Origin: Dichomitus squalens LYAD-421 SS1
Taxonomy: Eukaryota > Basidiomycota > Agaricomycetes > Polyporales > Polyporaceae
Reading direction: 5' to 3'
DNA: 41,913 bases
NCBI RefSeq assembly: GCF_000275845.1
Contig: NW_006766883.1
Span: 3,268,957 to 3,310,869 of the forward strand
Position numbers and translations under genes: made by a program. A model generated the notes under the pieces. The model had not been told where the DNA came from. It made no database searches and worked only from the letters and a program-made list of their open reading frames with translations. The first letter of the stretch is position 1, and every line of letters begins with the position of its first letter. This document shows positions 1-11,660 of the stretch, piece by piece.

Positions 1-1323
1 CATCAATGGAAATAGCGGCCCAAGAACCCGACAAGAGGCCCGTGGAGTCATGCATCGGGAGATCAGGAGCTCAATGAACATTTCAAATGCACATGGGGAA
101 TCAAAAGGTGTTTTGGACAATGATTATTGTCCAGGGTCTATGACAGCGTAACTCGTGCCACCCCCTCGCCGCTTTACATCTGCTTTGTCTCTAGTAGTAT
201 ATAGGTTAAGGGCTCGCAGCCCAGGATCCTCGTCCCCTCGCCCTTCGGGAGCTCGCGCTCCTCGAGCTTTCGTTTTTGCACCCACCCTTCCGCTGCCCCA
301 TTTTTGGTCTCGCTTAGCTACGTCTCATGTATCAGGTACATTCGCCTTCCGCCGGCTTGAGCTCGGCCCACCGGTCGCGCGAGAGAGCGGTGGCGACACG
401 GACTCGGTGGTCCCGCGCAGCTTCCGTAGCGCGCGCCCAATACCATCGTTTTCCGTCCTGCCCGAGTATAGCGTGCATAGAACGTCGAAACAGACAAGCG
501 CGGTCCAAACAGACGTCTGCCCTTTTTGGAATTCAGGGGCTCATCTGGCATCGAGCGCCGAATGGGCGCCTGCAGCATCAATTTCGCTGTTTGATACGAC
601 GTCACTGGTGTTTGCCTGCAGCCCTCGCAGAATTTCAAAGCCCTCTTAGTCCAGAGTTAAGGCATTGGGTCTGCTGATTTAAAGAGTCAACATGGTCAAA
701 GCTCGTATAGCTGCCTGAATTGGGAAATGGGCATGAAAATGATTTGGTATGTTCCGGCGCCGGCGGTTGCCGGTAGACAGGAACTGTCGTCGGACGCTTG
801 GAGAGACCTCTTCTTTGCATCCGTCTAATTCATCACATATGTGTGTCCCTTGTGCTCGCACGTCCTCAAACCTGATGTTGTGTTCTTGTCAATAGCAGCC
901 ACGCAAACGCAGATGTTGTGGCACGGAATCCGAAGACGGTATCACTGAATTGCGGTGCGCCAACAGTTGTGTACATTCACCGTCTCTGCACCATCACCGC
1001 CGCCTCGACGACCATCAGTCCTGAGTACGCTCCCATCCCGTCCCATATCAAGCAGTCCATCCGTTTGTGGCTTGCCATGCGCTTTGCTCCTTGCCCACGA
1101 GCAGAGTGCTGGGCCTCTTTCTCTTCCTTCCCATTCTTTCGTTATGCCTCCTTTTCTGAGGGCTCGCGCCTTGAGGCGCGAGGACGCCCCTTCTTCCTCA
1201 GGTGGTACGTGGGCCATCCTTTCAGATGCACGTATGCTGACTGGTATCTCAAGAGCTTGTCTCGTCGCGGTTGTTCTGCCTACTGAGTGCGTGTTCTCAT
1301 AATGCTCTGCGTTTATAGCGCAG
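1..1323. other. 5' flank without a supported gene
   Basis: I see no convincing coding exon here. Open frames of 60-160 codons occur on both strands but have basic, compositionally random products and no recognisable domain. The stretch should contain the promoter and first exon (signal peptide) of the Ser/Thr-rich gene whose acceptor is at 1321-1323, but no ATG exon with a hydrophobic leader joins that acceptor in phase, so the first exon is left open. Confidence 0.5.
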
Positions 1324-3728
1324 GCTAGCCCTGCAGCTTCTTCTGTTACGACTTCGTCTTCGTCTTCAAGTGCTGCTTCCTCAGCTTCCCTTTCTTCTTT
1401 GACAAGCGTCATGATCAGTAGCTCTGCCGCTCCGTCGTCGTCCGCACCGGAGTCTTCGTCTAGCAACTCAGCAGCGCCCTTGACGAATGCTACGTCGAGC
1501 AGTAGCCATGCGTCTGCGTCGACGTCTTCTCCGGCCCCGACATCAGCTCCGGCATCGTCGTCTACAGGCCCCGCACCCAACTCGATTACGCCTACGACGG
1601 TTGCGGTTCCCACAGCAATTGGCTCTGAGGATCCGACTACTTCGGCTATTTCGGTCCTGATACCTACTGCCATTGCCTCTGAAGATCCTGTTACGGCTGC
1701 GGCTTCATCGACCTCTCAGGCTGCAGCGACCTCGGAAGAGTCCTCTGGTGTGGTATCCGCCACTTTGCCAGCTTCCTCACAGTCGTCCGCGGCCGCGCCT
1801 ACCACATCGACGACCTCGAGTACTATCGTGCTGGTTCCCACTGCGATCGCGACGCAGGACCCCAGCAGTAGTGCGTATGTCCACGATTTGTCACACGCAG
1901 AAATACTGAAGCAACATCAGCGTCGGCGCAGGCGACGTCTTCGCCAGCATCATCATCTGATGCCGCCCAGACGTCTACATCTGCGAACGCTACGTCCTCC
2001 GCCACTTCTTCATCCACTGGCTCTGTAGAAGCTACGAGTAGTGGCGGTGGCTTGACTCCTACTGCAATGTAAGCCCGTTTCTTCTCTTCTATCAATTGTA
2101 TTTCCCATAAGCTGTCAAATCAGCGGTTCCCAAGACTCTACTACATCTGCTTTCGCTTCTGCACCTACATCTACGACTAAGAGCAGCAGCAATAAGGATA
2201 CGGGGTCAGCAAGTCAGAGTGAGAGCAGCACACAGCCTGCGGGTTCAGCGTCGCCCGGCGCCGGCTCTGGCAACACGACTAGCACGTCAGTCGCACCTGC
2301 CTCGTCACCTACTACTACAGCCAATACCACTCAGAGCGGCGGGGCCGCTACCCCTTCAGCCACGTCGGGTGGCAGCAGTAAGGCTAGCGGCACCGCCGGC
2401 GGCAATAACAACGGAACTGGGAATGATAGTTCCGACTCTGGCAGTGGCACTAACTCGGGTACCAACAGCACCGGGCCTGCCAACAACTCGAGCGACGGCA
2501 CTGGCAACAACGGGGCAGGTGGCAACGGCGGTGCGAGCGGGAATGGGAGGGTGACAGGGAGCGGGACCATCGACACGACTAGCTCCAACGGTAGCAGCAG
2601 CACGAATTCTGTCGAGCAGCCGGGAAGCTCTGTCTCTGCTATCGACGGAGGGGGCGCTGGTGCGGGTCAGACTGCTACAAGTGCTAGGTTAGTCTCGCGA
2701 GCTCTTCATCTTCGGTGTGTTGACGTCGAATATACAGCGCTGCGCAGGATCGGGCGCCTTCATCACCTGCCATACCCACTACAGTCACGTCCACCTTCAC
2801 GAGCGTTCAGGTTACAATCACTCCGGTGTCGACCGTCTCGGCCGATGGGAAGACATCCGTAGTCTTCTCTACCAGTACTAGCACCGGAACGTTTACTACG
2901 ACCACGAAGATCACCCCAACGACGAGCGTCTCTTCCGTCTCTGCGTACGTTGCATAGTCATTGTTTTGCATTTACTAGGTTCGTAGTAATTCATTTTGTA
3001 GTACCAAAAGCAATAGCGCAATGATGGGAGGTATCATTGGTGGGGTGCTAAGCGGCCTCGCACTCATTGGTCTTATCGTCTTCCTCTTCTTCCGCCGGCG
3101 CGCCTCCAGACGCGCCAACTGGATGGGCGGCGGCGTTTCCTCCGAGACCTTCCCCTACCCGCCCCCCATCGTCCCCGACTCCCCGGAACCCTCTGTACGC
3201 ACTCCTTCCGGCCCGCCCATGCTCCCGATGCCTGTTAGCATGAGCTACGCCAGTGCCGGAGATGCGAGCCGCAGCGAGCTCTTCCCGAGCATCATCTCGA
3301 CGTCCTCCGCGCGCACAAGCGGCATGCCTATCAGTCCCATGCCCAGTGGGTCGCCTGTTTCGCCGCAGCCGCAGCCACGCATGCGCGAGACGATGGTCAG
3401 CACGACCGGCACAAGTATCGTCGTCCCCGGGCCTGGCGGCGCGCACTCAAGCTTGAGCGCCGATGCCATCCTTGATCCCTTCGTGGACCCCGTCCCTGCT
3501 TCCGCGGTTGCTACCGCTGCACAGCCGGCTGCGAAGGCGCTACCTAGGGACCCTTTCGCAGACCCGAAGCCTGATGAGAAGTTGGAGGCGGCGCCGGAAG
3601 GTGAGAGGTTGTCGATGCTCAGTGTTGATGTGGAGGTGAGTGTCTTGTCGGCGCAGAACCCCTGGTGATTGCGTGATACTGATCGCCTGCGTTCGTTTCA
3701 TACATTGCAGCCTGGTGAGGCTATGTAA
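1324..3728 (+). CDS. Ser/Thr-rich mucin-like single-pass membrane protein (5' exon missing)
   Basis: Supported exons are 1324-1870, 1912-2068, 2124-2687, 2738-2944, 3002-3635 and 3711-3728; all junctions are GT-AG and in phase. The product is an extracellular Ser/Thr/Ala-rich stalk, then a Gly/Asn/Ser-rich segment, a Thr/Val-rich segment (TSTFTSVQVTITPVSTVS), one membrane helix (GGIIGGVLSGLALIGLIVFL) followed by the stop-transfer FRRRASRR, and a Pro/Ser-rich cytoplasmic tail that ends PGEAM. The stalk carries four copies of a PTAI-[GA]-[ST]-[EQ]-D-[PS] motif. The architecture is that of fungal O-mannosylated surface or sensor proteins; no enzymatic domain is seen. The exon at 1324 opens after a cag acceptor with a stop just upstream in frame, so a leader exon must lie 5' of it. 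Function unknown; a wall-stress sensor role is inference only. Confidence 0.7.
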
Positions 3729-4288
3729 AATAGCCTCCTGTAGTTGTTTTTAGCGGCGCGATGCCGTTGAGCTGTCGAATAGCTGCGGACCTATAGGCAT
3801 TGGACACGAGACACCTGGTTCAATCTTGGGATTCTGGTTGTATTTGCGAATCTGATATGCCGTGCGTTTCACGTTGTTGCGTTCTCCGCTTTGAGCGCTT
3901 TTGCGCGTGGCTGCAATGTGAATGCGGTGCAAGCTCTTCTCTTTGACAAGCTTCGCTTTCGTTCTAGGAGCTTCTATAGGTATGTACTCATGCTTCGTGC
4001 CACTCCGATACCGGAGGTTACTCATGAAATGACTCTTATGTGACTGTACACGAGGCATACATGGCAATGTCAGTCAGCCTAGGAAGGCTTCTATGTCAAA
4101 TAGCTGCTGTCTTCCCATTGAGTCGCATACTCGCGGCGAGCGTTTGTACCCACAGCTGCAGCATCATCGTGGATCCATCGCACTTGGAAGAGCTTGTGCG
4201 ATCCAAGGACTGATAGGACCCACAGATCCCCGAACCCATGCATGTCAAGCACCCTCGTATATAAGGCACTCCAGGTTTCTCCATTGGA
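3729..4288. promoter_or_regulatory. Intergenic region with TATA box of the FunK1 gene
   Basis: No gene is supported here. A TATATAA motif at 4258-4264 lies about 25 nt before the ATG at 4289 and is the likely core promoter element of the kinase gene. The first half should hold the 3' UTR of the Ser/Thr-rich gene. Confidence 0.45.
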
Positions 4289-6907
4289 ATGTCGCACGCC
4301 GCAAACGTCTACCTGACTCGATTCTCCTCATCTCGATCCAGCCCAAGTCGTATGACTACATCTATGGGTCCGCCAACGTGCGGACCTACAATGTACAATG
4401 AAGGCGATCCTTCAACTGAGGGTGCTTCTGCTCGCGTACAGCGTTCCCGGACCCTCTCGGATGTCTCCGGGGCGATCAAGCACGACCAGCGACGAATAGA
4501 GCTGGATCGCGAGATGCGTTGGCGAGAGGTGCCGCTGGAACACTGGTTCAGAACCTACATGTCGGGCGCGGACCCGACAGGTATCAGCTTCCAACCATTC
4601 GCTGTCGATCTTGAAAGTAGGGAGCAGGGCATGTATCATGGTCTGGTGCGTACATCAAGCTTCGCTGTGTCGGTACATTCTGACATTGTGGACAGCGCAC
4701 CGGCTTGAACGATTGTCTGAGGGTCGTCGGTTGGGCCGGGTACGAGACACTAACGACTGATCGCCTCCCTGACATTTCAATGTCAAGCTCTAGCGACAAT
4801 CTTTCAACTGCCCTTCGTCCTGACATGGGGATATACCCTATGGAACACATCTGCGCGACTTCACAAGAACACTCTTCGCTGGACACCCGGGTCGCCTGGG
4901 CATGGGCGGAGGTCCTCATCGAAGTGAAGTTCGACCCCAAAGCCGCCCCATTTTCCTCACGCCACACTCCCCGAAGTGCCTTTCTTCCCACCGGCAGAGA
5001 GCGTTGCCTGAACAGAGGGCAACTCGTTGAGTATGCAACAGAGATCTTCAACCGCCAACACCGTCAATCCCTCTTCATGATCCACTTCACCTACGACTGC
5101 GCGCGCTTCCTTCGCTTCGACAGATCGGGGGCGGTCGTGTCCGAGGAGTTCGATTACATCGCGTGTCCGCAACTCATTGGTTCTTTCCTCTCGCGTCTGT
5201 CTCGCATGGGTCGGGCCGAGAGGGGCTACGACCCTACAGCCACTCTTGCATCGGAAGAGCAAGCGACGACATTCCGGGAGCTGCATAATCGTTTCCATCC
5301 GGACTCTGCCACTGCACGGGGCCTAGGCAACGCTGTGGCTGACGGATGGCCTATCTACTTGCTCACGATCGACGCACCGTTCTCTTCCGATGGTGCCGCT
5401 GTTCGTCGTGGGACCTCTCCTTCATCGCGACACTTCCTGGTCGGGAAGCCTGCTTCTCAGAGCTCTTCTCTCGTGGGGAAGGTCGCGAAGGGCTTCGTGG
5501 CGTATGACATGACGAACCAGCAGGTCGTCTTCATCAAGGATGGCTGGCGACCGGATTCGAGTGAGGTGCAGTCAGAGTATGAGACGTACCTGCAGCTCAG
5601 GGAAATGGCCTCCGGAGAACTATACATCCCGACGCTGCTCGGAGGAGGCGACGTGACCTTTGATGGTCAACGTCAGCAAACCACGTCCTTCAACGAGCTG
5701 TCGAACCTCATCCCACCCCTCGCCCATTGCAGACTGATCTTCAAAGAGATCTGTCGACCTCTGGAGGACTTCACGAATTCTTACGAGCTCGTGAAAGCCG
5801 TCACATGGGCTCTTGTAGGTGCGTGACCATCTCTTGATCCCTCTAATCAGACCGTCGCTCACCTTCCTCCTTGCCTCAAGCTCACTCCAAAGCTTGGAGA
5901 CAGTGCGGCATCCTCCACCGGGACATCAGCATCGAGAGTATTCTCATCTACGATTCTGACGACCTGGGCCTTCCTACTCCCAATGGGACCATCGATCAAC
6001 TCTCAAACTGGGACATAGCAATGTCCTGGAAGCAGATAGACCCCGGCGGTGCTCCGACGTATCGTTCGGTGAGTGAATCATAGTCGCATCTTAGATGGTG
6101 AGTGCGAGCTAATTCGCTGTACAGACTTCTTGGCCATGCATGTCTGCCCGCTTACAGGAGCACCCCGAGAAGCAGCATGAGCTCGCAGACGACCTCGAGT
6201 CGTTCATGCACGTCCTCAACTACTGCGCACTCAGGCACCTCCCCACCGGCATGTCTAGCGCGGAGGTAGCGCATCTCGTCCAGTCCTTATACGATACCGT
6301 AATCCAGTCGGACGCCGGCCCACCGAAGGGCAGTCCACTCAAGCTGGAGAAGGTGCAGAACGGAACGCCGTTCGTCAAGGGCCTTCCCGGGGACCATCCT
6401 ATGGCGCAACTACTTGCAGAGCTATCCGAACTATGCAAGGCGCACTACGAACATGTCGTGCTTCCCGGCCCCGAAACGTACAGGACATCATGTTCTGACA
6501 TCTTTGCCGGCGGCCTGTACTGTGGTGCTCAGTCGACTCTCCCAGACTACGACGGGGTCCCCGTACACGAAGATGCTCTAGACGGGTGCAAGGTGGACTT
6601 GCCGCACTCATTCCCATCGCCCAACCCTGTTTTGTCGCCGCTCCGGGACCACGACAGGATGGTCGGAGTGTGCATGAGGGCGATCAGGAAGGTCTGGCCG
6701 AGGGTCGACAAGCGGCAGGATGCTGTGCGTGTTCGCCCGTCGACGCGGGGAGGCTCGCGACTTGGCGCCAAGCGAACTTGGAGCGAGTCTGACTTCCAAT
6801 CTGCCTCCAGGGAGGTCACGGCGAGCTTCAAGCGGGCTAGAAGGGACTCACTTTCCATCAGGCCTCGATGCCCTCAGAGGCGACGCTCTGGCGGTCCTCA
6901 TGTATAG
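4289..6907 (+). CDS. FunK1-type fungal protein kinase
   Basis: Exons 4289-4645, 4696-5818, 5881-6068 and 6125-6907 join in phase to about 816 residues. It belongs to FunK1, a eukaryotic-like kinase family expanded in Agaricomycetes. Visible marks are the conserved N-lobe segment around QLVEYATEIFNRQHRQSLF, a VAIK-like lysine in FIKDGWR (about K400), the catalytic loop HRDIS (about 506-510), the metal-binding Asp in SNWDIA (about D538, in place of the DFG motif), and the family segment SWPCMSARL followed by ELADDLESFMHVL. Introns of 50, 62 and 56 nt interrupt it, as is common in this family. The C-terminal tail after about residue 760 is basic and Ser-rich. All catalytic positions appear intact. 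Substrates of FunK1 kinases are not established; a regulatory role in the cytosol or nucleus is inferred. The start at 4289 is the first ATG after the TATA box. Confidence 0.88.
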
Positions 6908-7205
6908 AAAGAAAGGTGGTTGTGGCCTCTTTCATCAGATTGGGGTTGTGAACGTATGTTGTATGACGAATGTATTCGTCCCATGGCTAGATCAAGATCG
7001 TACGCGTGTACATCGGATATCGTGTTTCAAAGGTATAATGGTAATGAGCGATCAAAGATCCGGAAGAACTAGCGATACAATCAGGTTGCGAGTCCGTGAA
7101 AGGCAGCGGAACACGTGTGATATCGGAGGCTGGTAGACAACGAAGCTGCACGGATCAAAGTACAGGAGGCATCTTGGAAGGCTCGTAAGTACATGACGAC
7201 TAATG
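6908..7205. other. Convergent 3' ends, no gene seen
   Basis: Short spacer between the ends of two convergent genes (FunK1 kinase and the anchored protein). It should hold both 3' UTRs. No coding feature is supported. Confidence 0.4.
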
Positions 7206-8572
7206 TCAGAGTGTAAGAACGTATGCGAGGGCATCGACGAAGAGATCGTTCCAATGGATGTTGTTTGCCTTCGCTTTCTCTCGGAGCAGGAGTAGACCTT
7301 GCCTGAGCATCTCGGCGTCACGGATCTGTAACACGCACGTCGGTGAGAAAACTGAGCATAATCATACCAAGGACCATCACTTACTCGGAAAGCATCGAAT
7401 CTGACATCAAGACGCGTGATGAGGAGATTGACACTAGTAGATGGACTGTGTATTATCCGCATCAAGTCCAGTGGAAAGTGGAAGAGGGAAGAGAACAGTT
7501 GACTATGCCATCAATCGATGTCAGCCATGGCTCCTGCAGTAAGAGTTGTGCGAATCACCCACGTTAATCCACCTCGAGGTGATACCATCTCAAAAGGATA
7601 GGGTACATGTACCCATCGTAGCTCTTCGGCGTTCATAACGAAGCTCCCGCGGTCCTCTGACCAGCTGCGACGCACCTGAGCATCGATGGAGCCGAAGGCA
7701 TACACGCGGCTGTCGCAGTTGTAGATATGCAGTTGTCGAGATAGCCAACTGAAGCACATCTCGTCCTTGTCGGACGTCCGCATCGGTACGGTCGTGTAGC
7801 GGCCGTCTGAAACTAACTCGTTCGCCTTTTTGCCTGGCTCGTTCTCCTCGCATACGCCATCCTCTTCCTCATGTCCAGCGTGGTCCTCTCTGTCGTGCAT
7901 GGATTCCTCTAACTCTTCGTCCTCTGCGCAGTCCTCCGCTTCTCCCAACGCGTGCCTGGCCTCGTCCCGGGGTCGATGGAGCCAACGCTCCTCAGCACAG
8001 GAGCCCTGCTCCTTGGACCACCACGGCTCTGCCTCGGGAACGTCGGACACACCGGAAAAGCGACACGTCGTGCGAGCCATGTCACAACGCATGACGTCGC
8101 CGGTCAGGAGCGCGCTGACGAGCTTCTCACGCAGGCGGTGAATATAGTATGGGGTCTGTATGCTCTTGAAGACGAGGACGCGGAAATCGTCGATGACGAC
8201 GTTACCCCACGGCTGCGTGCTTTGTCGAAAGAACACTGGGAAGAACCATAATACGAGTTCGAACCGCCCGATTGAGATGTCGCCGGTGGGAGAGTTGTAG
8301 AAGATGTCGTGCAAAGTGATCGTGCACCAACGGGGCTCGACAGAGTGCGGAATGTGGAAGGACCATGCGATCAAGGGGATTCTGAACGAGCATCGGTAGG
8401 TCTTGCTGAACAGGGCGGCTTCGAAGTGCACTTCGCGAGCTGTCCAGAGTGTGAGGCGTCCGATGGACAACCTGTGGCCGAAGAAGGGGCGACCCAGTAG
8501 ATAGGATATGGCAGAGTAAAAGACCGAGACAAGCACAGCACAGAAGAGCTCTAGCGAGGATTCTAGGCTCAT
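7206..8572 (-). CDS. N-terminally membrane-anchored conserved protein of unknown function
   Basis: Exons 8572-7563, 7433-7385 and 7325-7206 give about 392 residues; the joins read SPRGGLT/VNLLITRL and RFDAF-R/IRDAEMLRQ. A hydrophobic segment at residues 7-26 (LELFCAVLVSVFYSAISYLL) is a likely signal anchor. It is followed by a soluble region rich in alternating hydrophobic residues (beta-like), with RLTLWTAREVHF, WGNVVIDDFRVLVF and YYIHRLREKLVSALLTG. A strongly acidic low-complexity insert lies around 220-265, after which conserved-looking sequence resumes (HIYNCDSRVYAFGS, RRSWSEDRGSFVMNAEELRWV). The layout of TM segment then groove-like beta sheet recalls the first part of bridge-like lipid transfer proteins (Csf1/BLTP1 or Mdm31 types), but this is a weak inference and the protein is far shorter than Csf1. 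The first intron (129 nt) is longer than most here. Confidence 0.7.
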
Positions 8573-9302
8573 GACTGCCTGAGTTCAAAAGACGTATGGC
8601 TGCGCAACGCCGTGCAGTCACCGTGTGCGTGTCGTACTAGATGGGAGGCTAGCCGAGGATTTTGGGACGATATGTGAGGAGGGGCTGGGCTGACGACATC
8701 GGCTTAAGGCGCATTATAGAGCTCCACGTTGACAGGAGTGCCTTGATGATTGTGGCAGACCGGTGAGAGCGCTGCCCGTACGGGCCTTCAGCTTCAGCCA
8801 ACGCGTTGGACAGATACTGCAGTTGGGAGCGGGAAACGCAGGGATGGCAGCGGCGACGTCGACCTTCATAGATTAACTTAGGTGTGACCGGACGCCCGTT
8901 GGGCGGCTACAATAAAGAGCCTGCTCTGCGATAGCCTCTGTCGCGATTCGTAAAGCTTTGAAACCTCTGTGGTCTAACGTGGAATATACGGCGTCGTACG
9001 GCATATGCCAAACGGAGCAGCCAAAGCACAACAGTGGAGGTGCATGTGGTGGGAGGCTATATGACAGAATGAATAGCTAGCGCCCGCACGAGTTGATGTC
9101 CTGCGACCAAGAGCCCCTTGGCTTCAGACCTCTTGGTCGTTGCTTTGGCTGCGACGAGCGGCCCCGCTCGCTCGCTCTATACCTCACATCTTTCTGGATA
9201 CCCACCATCTTGCTCATTTCCTAGTCATCAGCACCCCACTGCAGTTGCATACGCACCACGGCCGAAGCGATCGAACAGCTCTGGAGCTTCCGCAGCTTCG
9301 AG
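8573..9302. promoter_or_regulatory. Divergent intergenic region
   Basis: Lies between two divergent starts (8572 minus, 9303 plus) and should hold both promoters. I see no coding exon. A sequence TAGCGCCCGC near 9075 recurs near 14887 upstream of a Pin1 gene; significance unknown. Confidence 0.35.
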
Positions 9303-10972
9303 ATGTATAAACGCAAGTTTGAAGATATCCTTGGAGCAGCGGATATGGGAGACATATACGTGACGATATTCTTGGTGCTTGCCACCGCTCTGACGATCTC
9401 TGTATGTCTTGTTCCTAATCCCGTACACTTACAATACTCATCTTGAACACATGCTGTCCAGTATGCCTTCTTTATGTCTTCCAATCGTTTCAGACTCGTG
9501 CCTTCATTGCTCAGCCCTTCCCCTACTCAGAAGGCCCCACAAACACGGCGTAACTCTGAGGCCGATATTGTAGACGAGATCGACAGTCCGCGCCTTGTTA
9601 TATCTGCTGTGGTGAATTCATCCGTACGTGTGACCCTCTACATCGTTTTTGCATATCCTCACGCGATGAGAAGATCTCACTTCCTATCCAGGACCGCACT
9701 TCAGCCACTGAGATAGCTGACGTCTTCGCGCTTGGCAAGCCCGTTGTCGACCACCAGACGTCTGTGGCGGCGAGTGATGATGTCCACCGCCGAGAAGTCA
9801 TCGGCGACCCTTCTGCGCTGTCAGAGACCACAGCTACGCCCACTACTAGCGATGACGGTGAGGCCGCGGTGGCTATCTCCGAAGCATATGGAACAGCGAA
9901 ACGCGTCTCGGATGCGCTGCTTACAGATAATGACGTCGCTGGCTCACCGGTCAATAAGCCTTCTGATGTCCAGCTTGGTGACTTCAAGTTTCCAGAGATG
10001 TCGGACCATGAAGACGATCAGGGGGCCGCGCGTCCTATAGCAGAGCCCATACCCGACGATGGCCCGTCTTCTCAACATCGGGAAGAACCGCCGCATGGCT
10101 TGTTCATGGAGGGAACGCCCCTCACAGTCCCCTCTGAGGCCGTCGCGGAGTCAGTCTCGTTGGATCCTCCTTTTCTCCTCGCTGCTCACAGCAACGACGC
10201 ACCTCGCGAGAGGCCATGTTCTGAGCCAGGGGATGACGTTGACCCTTGCGAAACCACTGCTTCCGCATTCATGCCTGTCGCCGTTGACAAGCCTCACGAC
10301 CTGGGGTTACTGGGATTACGTGACTTTGAGCCAACAGCAACATCGATTTCGGAGGCTTCAGAACCGGGCACTGATCCTCTCCTCGCTTCGTATGTTCTAC
10401 AAACTTCATTACTCTCTCCGGGGGCAGGGACTGCGGGAGACCTTGACTCGACCTCTGAGACCATAATTGGGCTCGATGCCGATGATGACTGGACGTCTGT
10501 CGCCCTCGAAGAGTCTCATACACCACGTCCCTCGTGGCCTGTAGAGATCCGTAAGGGGCCGTCCCCAATCGTCCAGACGGCAGCCCCAGAGCATGCTGAG
10601 CAAGACCACATCGCTGCTTCTGCTGTGCTCCTCAGTCGGAGCCATTGGGCATCGGCCATTCTTGTTCCAGCTGCTACGGACATCGTGGACGGCGACCTTC
10701 CCTCGCCTCCCTCTTCTGTGTCGTCGGGACGCTCGCGCCCGCGCGTGCACACTCCAGAACGCCCTGACTGGGCAGTCGCGCCCCAGGACGAACACGCCGA
10801 CGCACACGACGAACGACAACAGAGGCGGCACAGTCTTGACAACCCCGACTGGGCCGTCGCCCCCGATGTGCCGACGACAGGGAAGAAGAAGGGGAGGAGA
10901 AGCGACCCAGGGTCTAGCAGCACTGGCAGTGGAGCCCGGAAGAGGTCACGGCGGGGCCGGTCTTCTCGGTAG
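9303..10972 (+). CDS. N-terminally anchored low-complexity protein with PDWAVAP repeats
   Basis: Exons 9303-9401, 9462-9623 and 9692-10972 give about 513 residues, all junctions phase 0. Residues about 16-40 (MGDIYVTIFLVLATALTISY) form one membrane segment near the N terminus, so the protein is probably a type II or signal-anchored membrane protein. The rest is acidic, Ser/Thr/Pro-rich and probably disordered. Near the C terminus a PDWAVAP motif occurs twice (bases about 10763-10783 and 10844-10864), 27 residues apart, before a basic Gly/Ser/Arg tail (KKKGRRS, RKRSRRGRSSR). No enzymatic domain is seen and I do not recognise the family. The gene is divergent from the anchored gene ending at 8572. 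Confidence 0.7.
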
Positions 10973-11650
10973 GCGGGTTGATATACAAGGATTCTCGGAC
11001 TCGCAATTATCGATACCGAACATATGCTACCTCTCTATCTCATTGTGGATACAAGAATCGTTGTGCAGCGCGCTGCAACTTCAATATGCAGGTCCAAACT
11101 CTCATAACTGCTATCGAAGCCGTACGCGTGCTGCTCCGCGTCGATGACGTCGTGAGGGCGACTCGCAAGGACAAGGAGCAGGGTGGTGGCGGCGGCGGCG
11201 ACGGAGGAGCACCGCCGGAGGAGATGATGTACATAGGTGTAAACCTATCAGCAGTACGCGGTGCAATGTACAATTTTGTAATATGATCAATTCGCTAGAA
11301 CATCTGCCTTCGCACTGATCTTGCGGTTATTTGAATCGCCCAGAGCAGGGCCCCTCTTGGGACAGTTCCACGAATGCATTCTTCCCACATCGTCACTTGG
11401 AAACACTGGAATTTGACCATAGTTTCATAGTATGTTTATCGAGCACCGAATATGTCTGGGCGGCGCGCCTGAGTGGGGTAGTTAAAGTGATCCACTACTG
11501 AGGTGACTTTTAGTTCGTTCGATATATGCAGCACAGCAAAAACCTTCGGAACGCCATCCTCGCTTTGGCCAGGCAAAGTCTAAGATAAGTCTATCCCGGA
11601 ATAGTTCCATAGGAAGTCGCTCACTGTGAACTTTCGTAGCGCGCTTCCTA
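10973..11650. other. Intergenic stretch with a GGC-rich simple repeat
   Basis: No supported gene. A Gly-codon-like GGT/GGC trinucleotide run sits at about 11181-11205. Open frames across it are short and not protein-like. Confidence 0.35.
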
Positions 11651-11660
11651 TTGAATATTA

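Noticed and set aside
942..1673. 243-codon minus-strand frame opposite the Ser/Thr-rich gene
   Set aside because: Its Ala/Glu/Asp/Val composition is the mirror of TCN/GCN codon runs on the plus strand; no start context or domain.
9075..9084. TAGCGCCCGC shared with the region near 14887
   Set aside because: Ten bases shared at two distant sites; too short to claim a common regulatory element.
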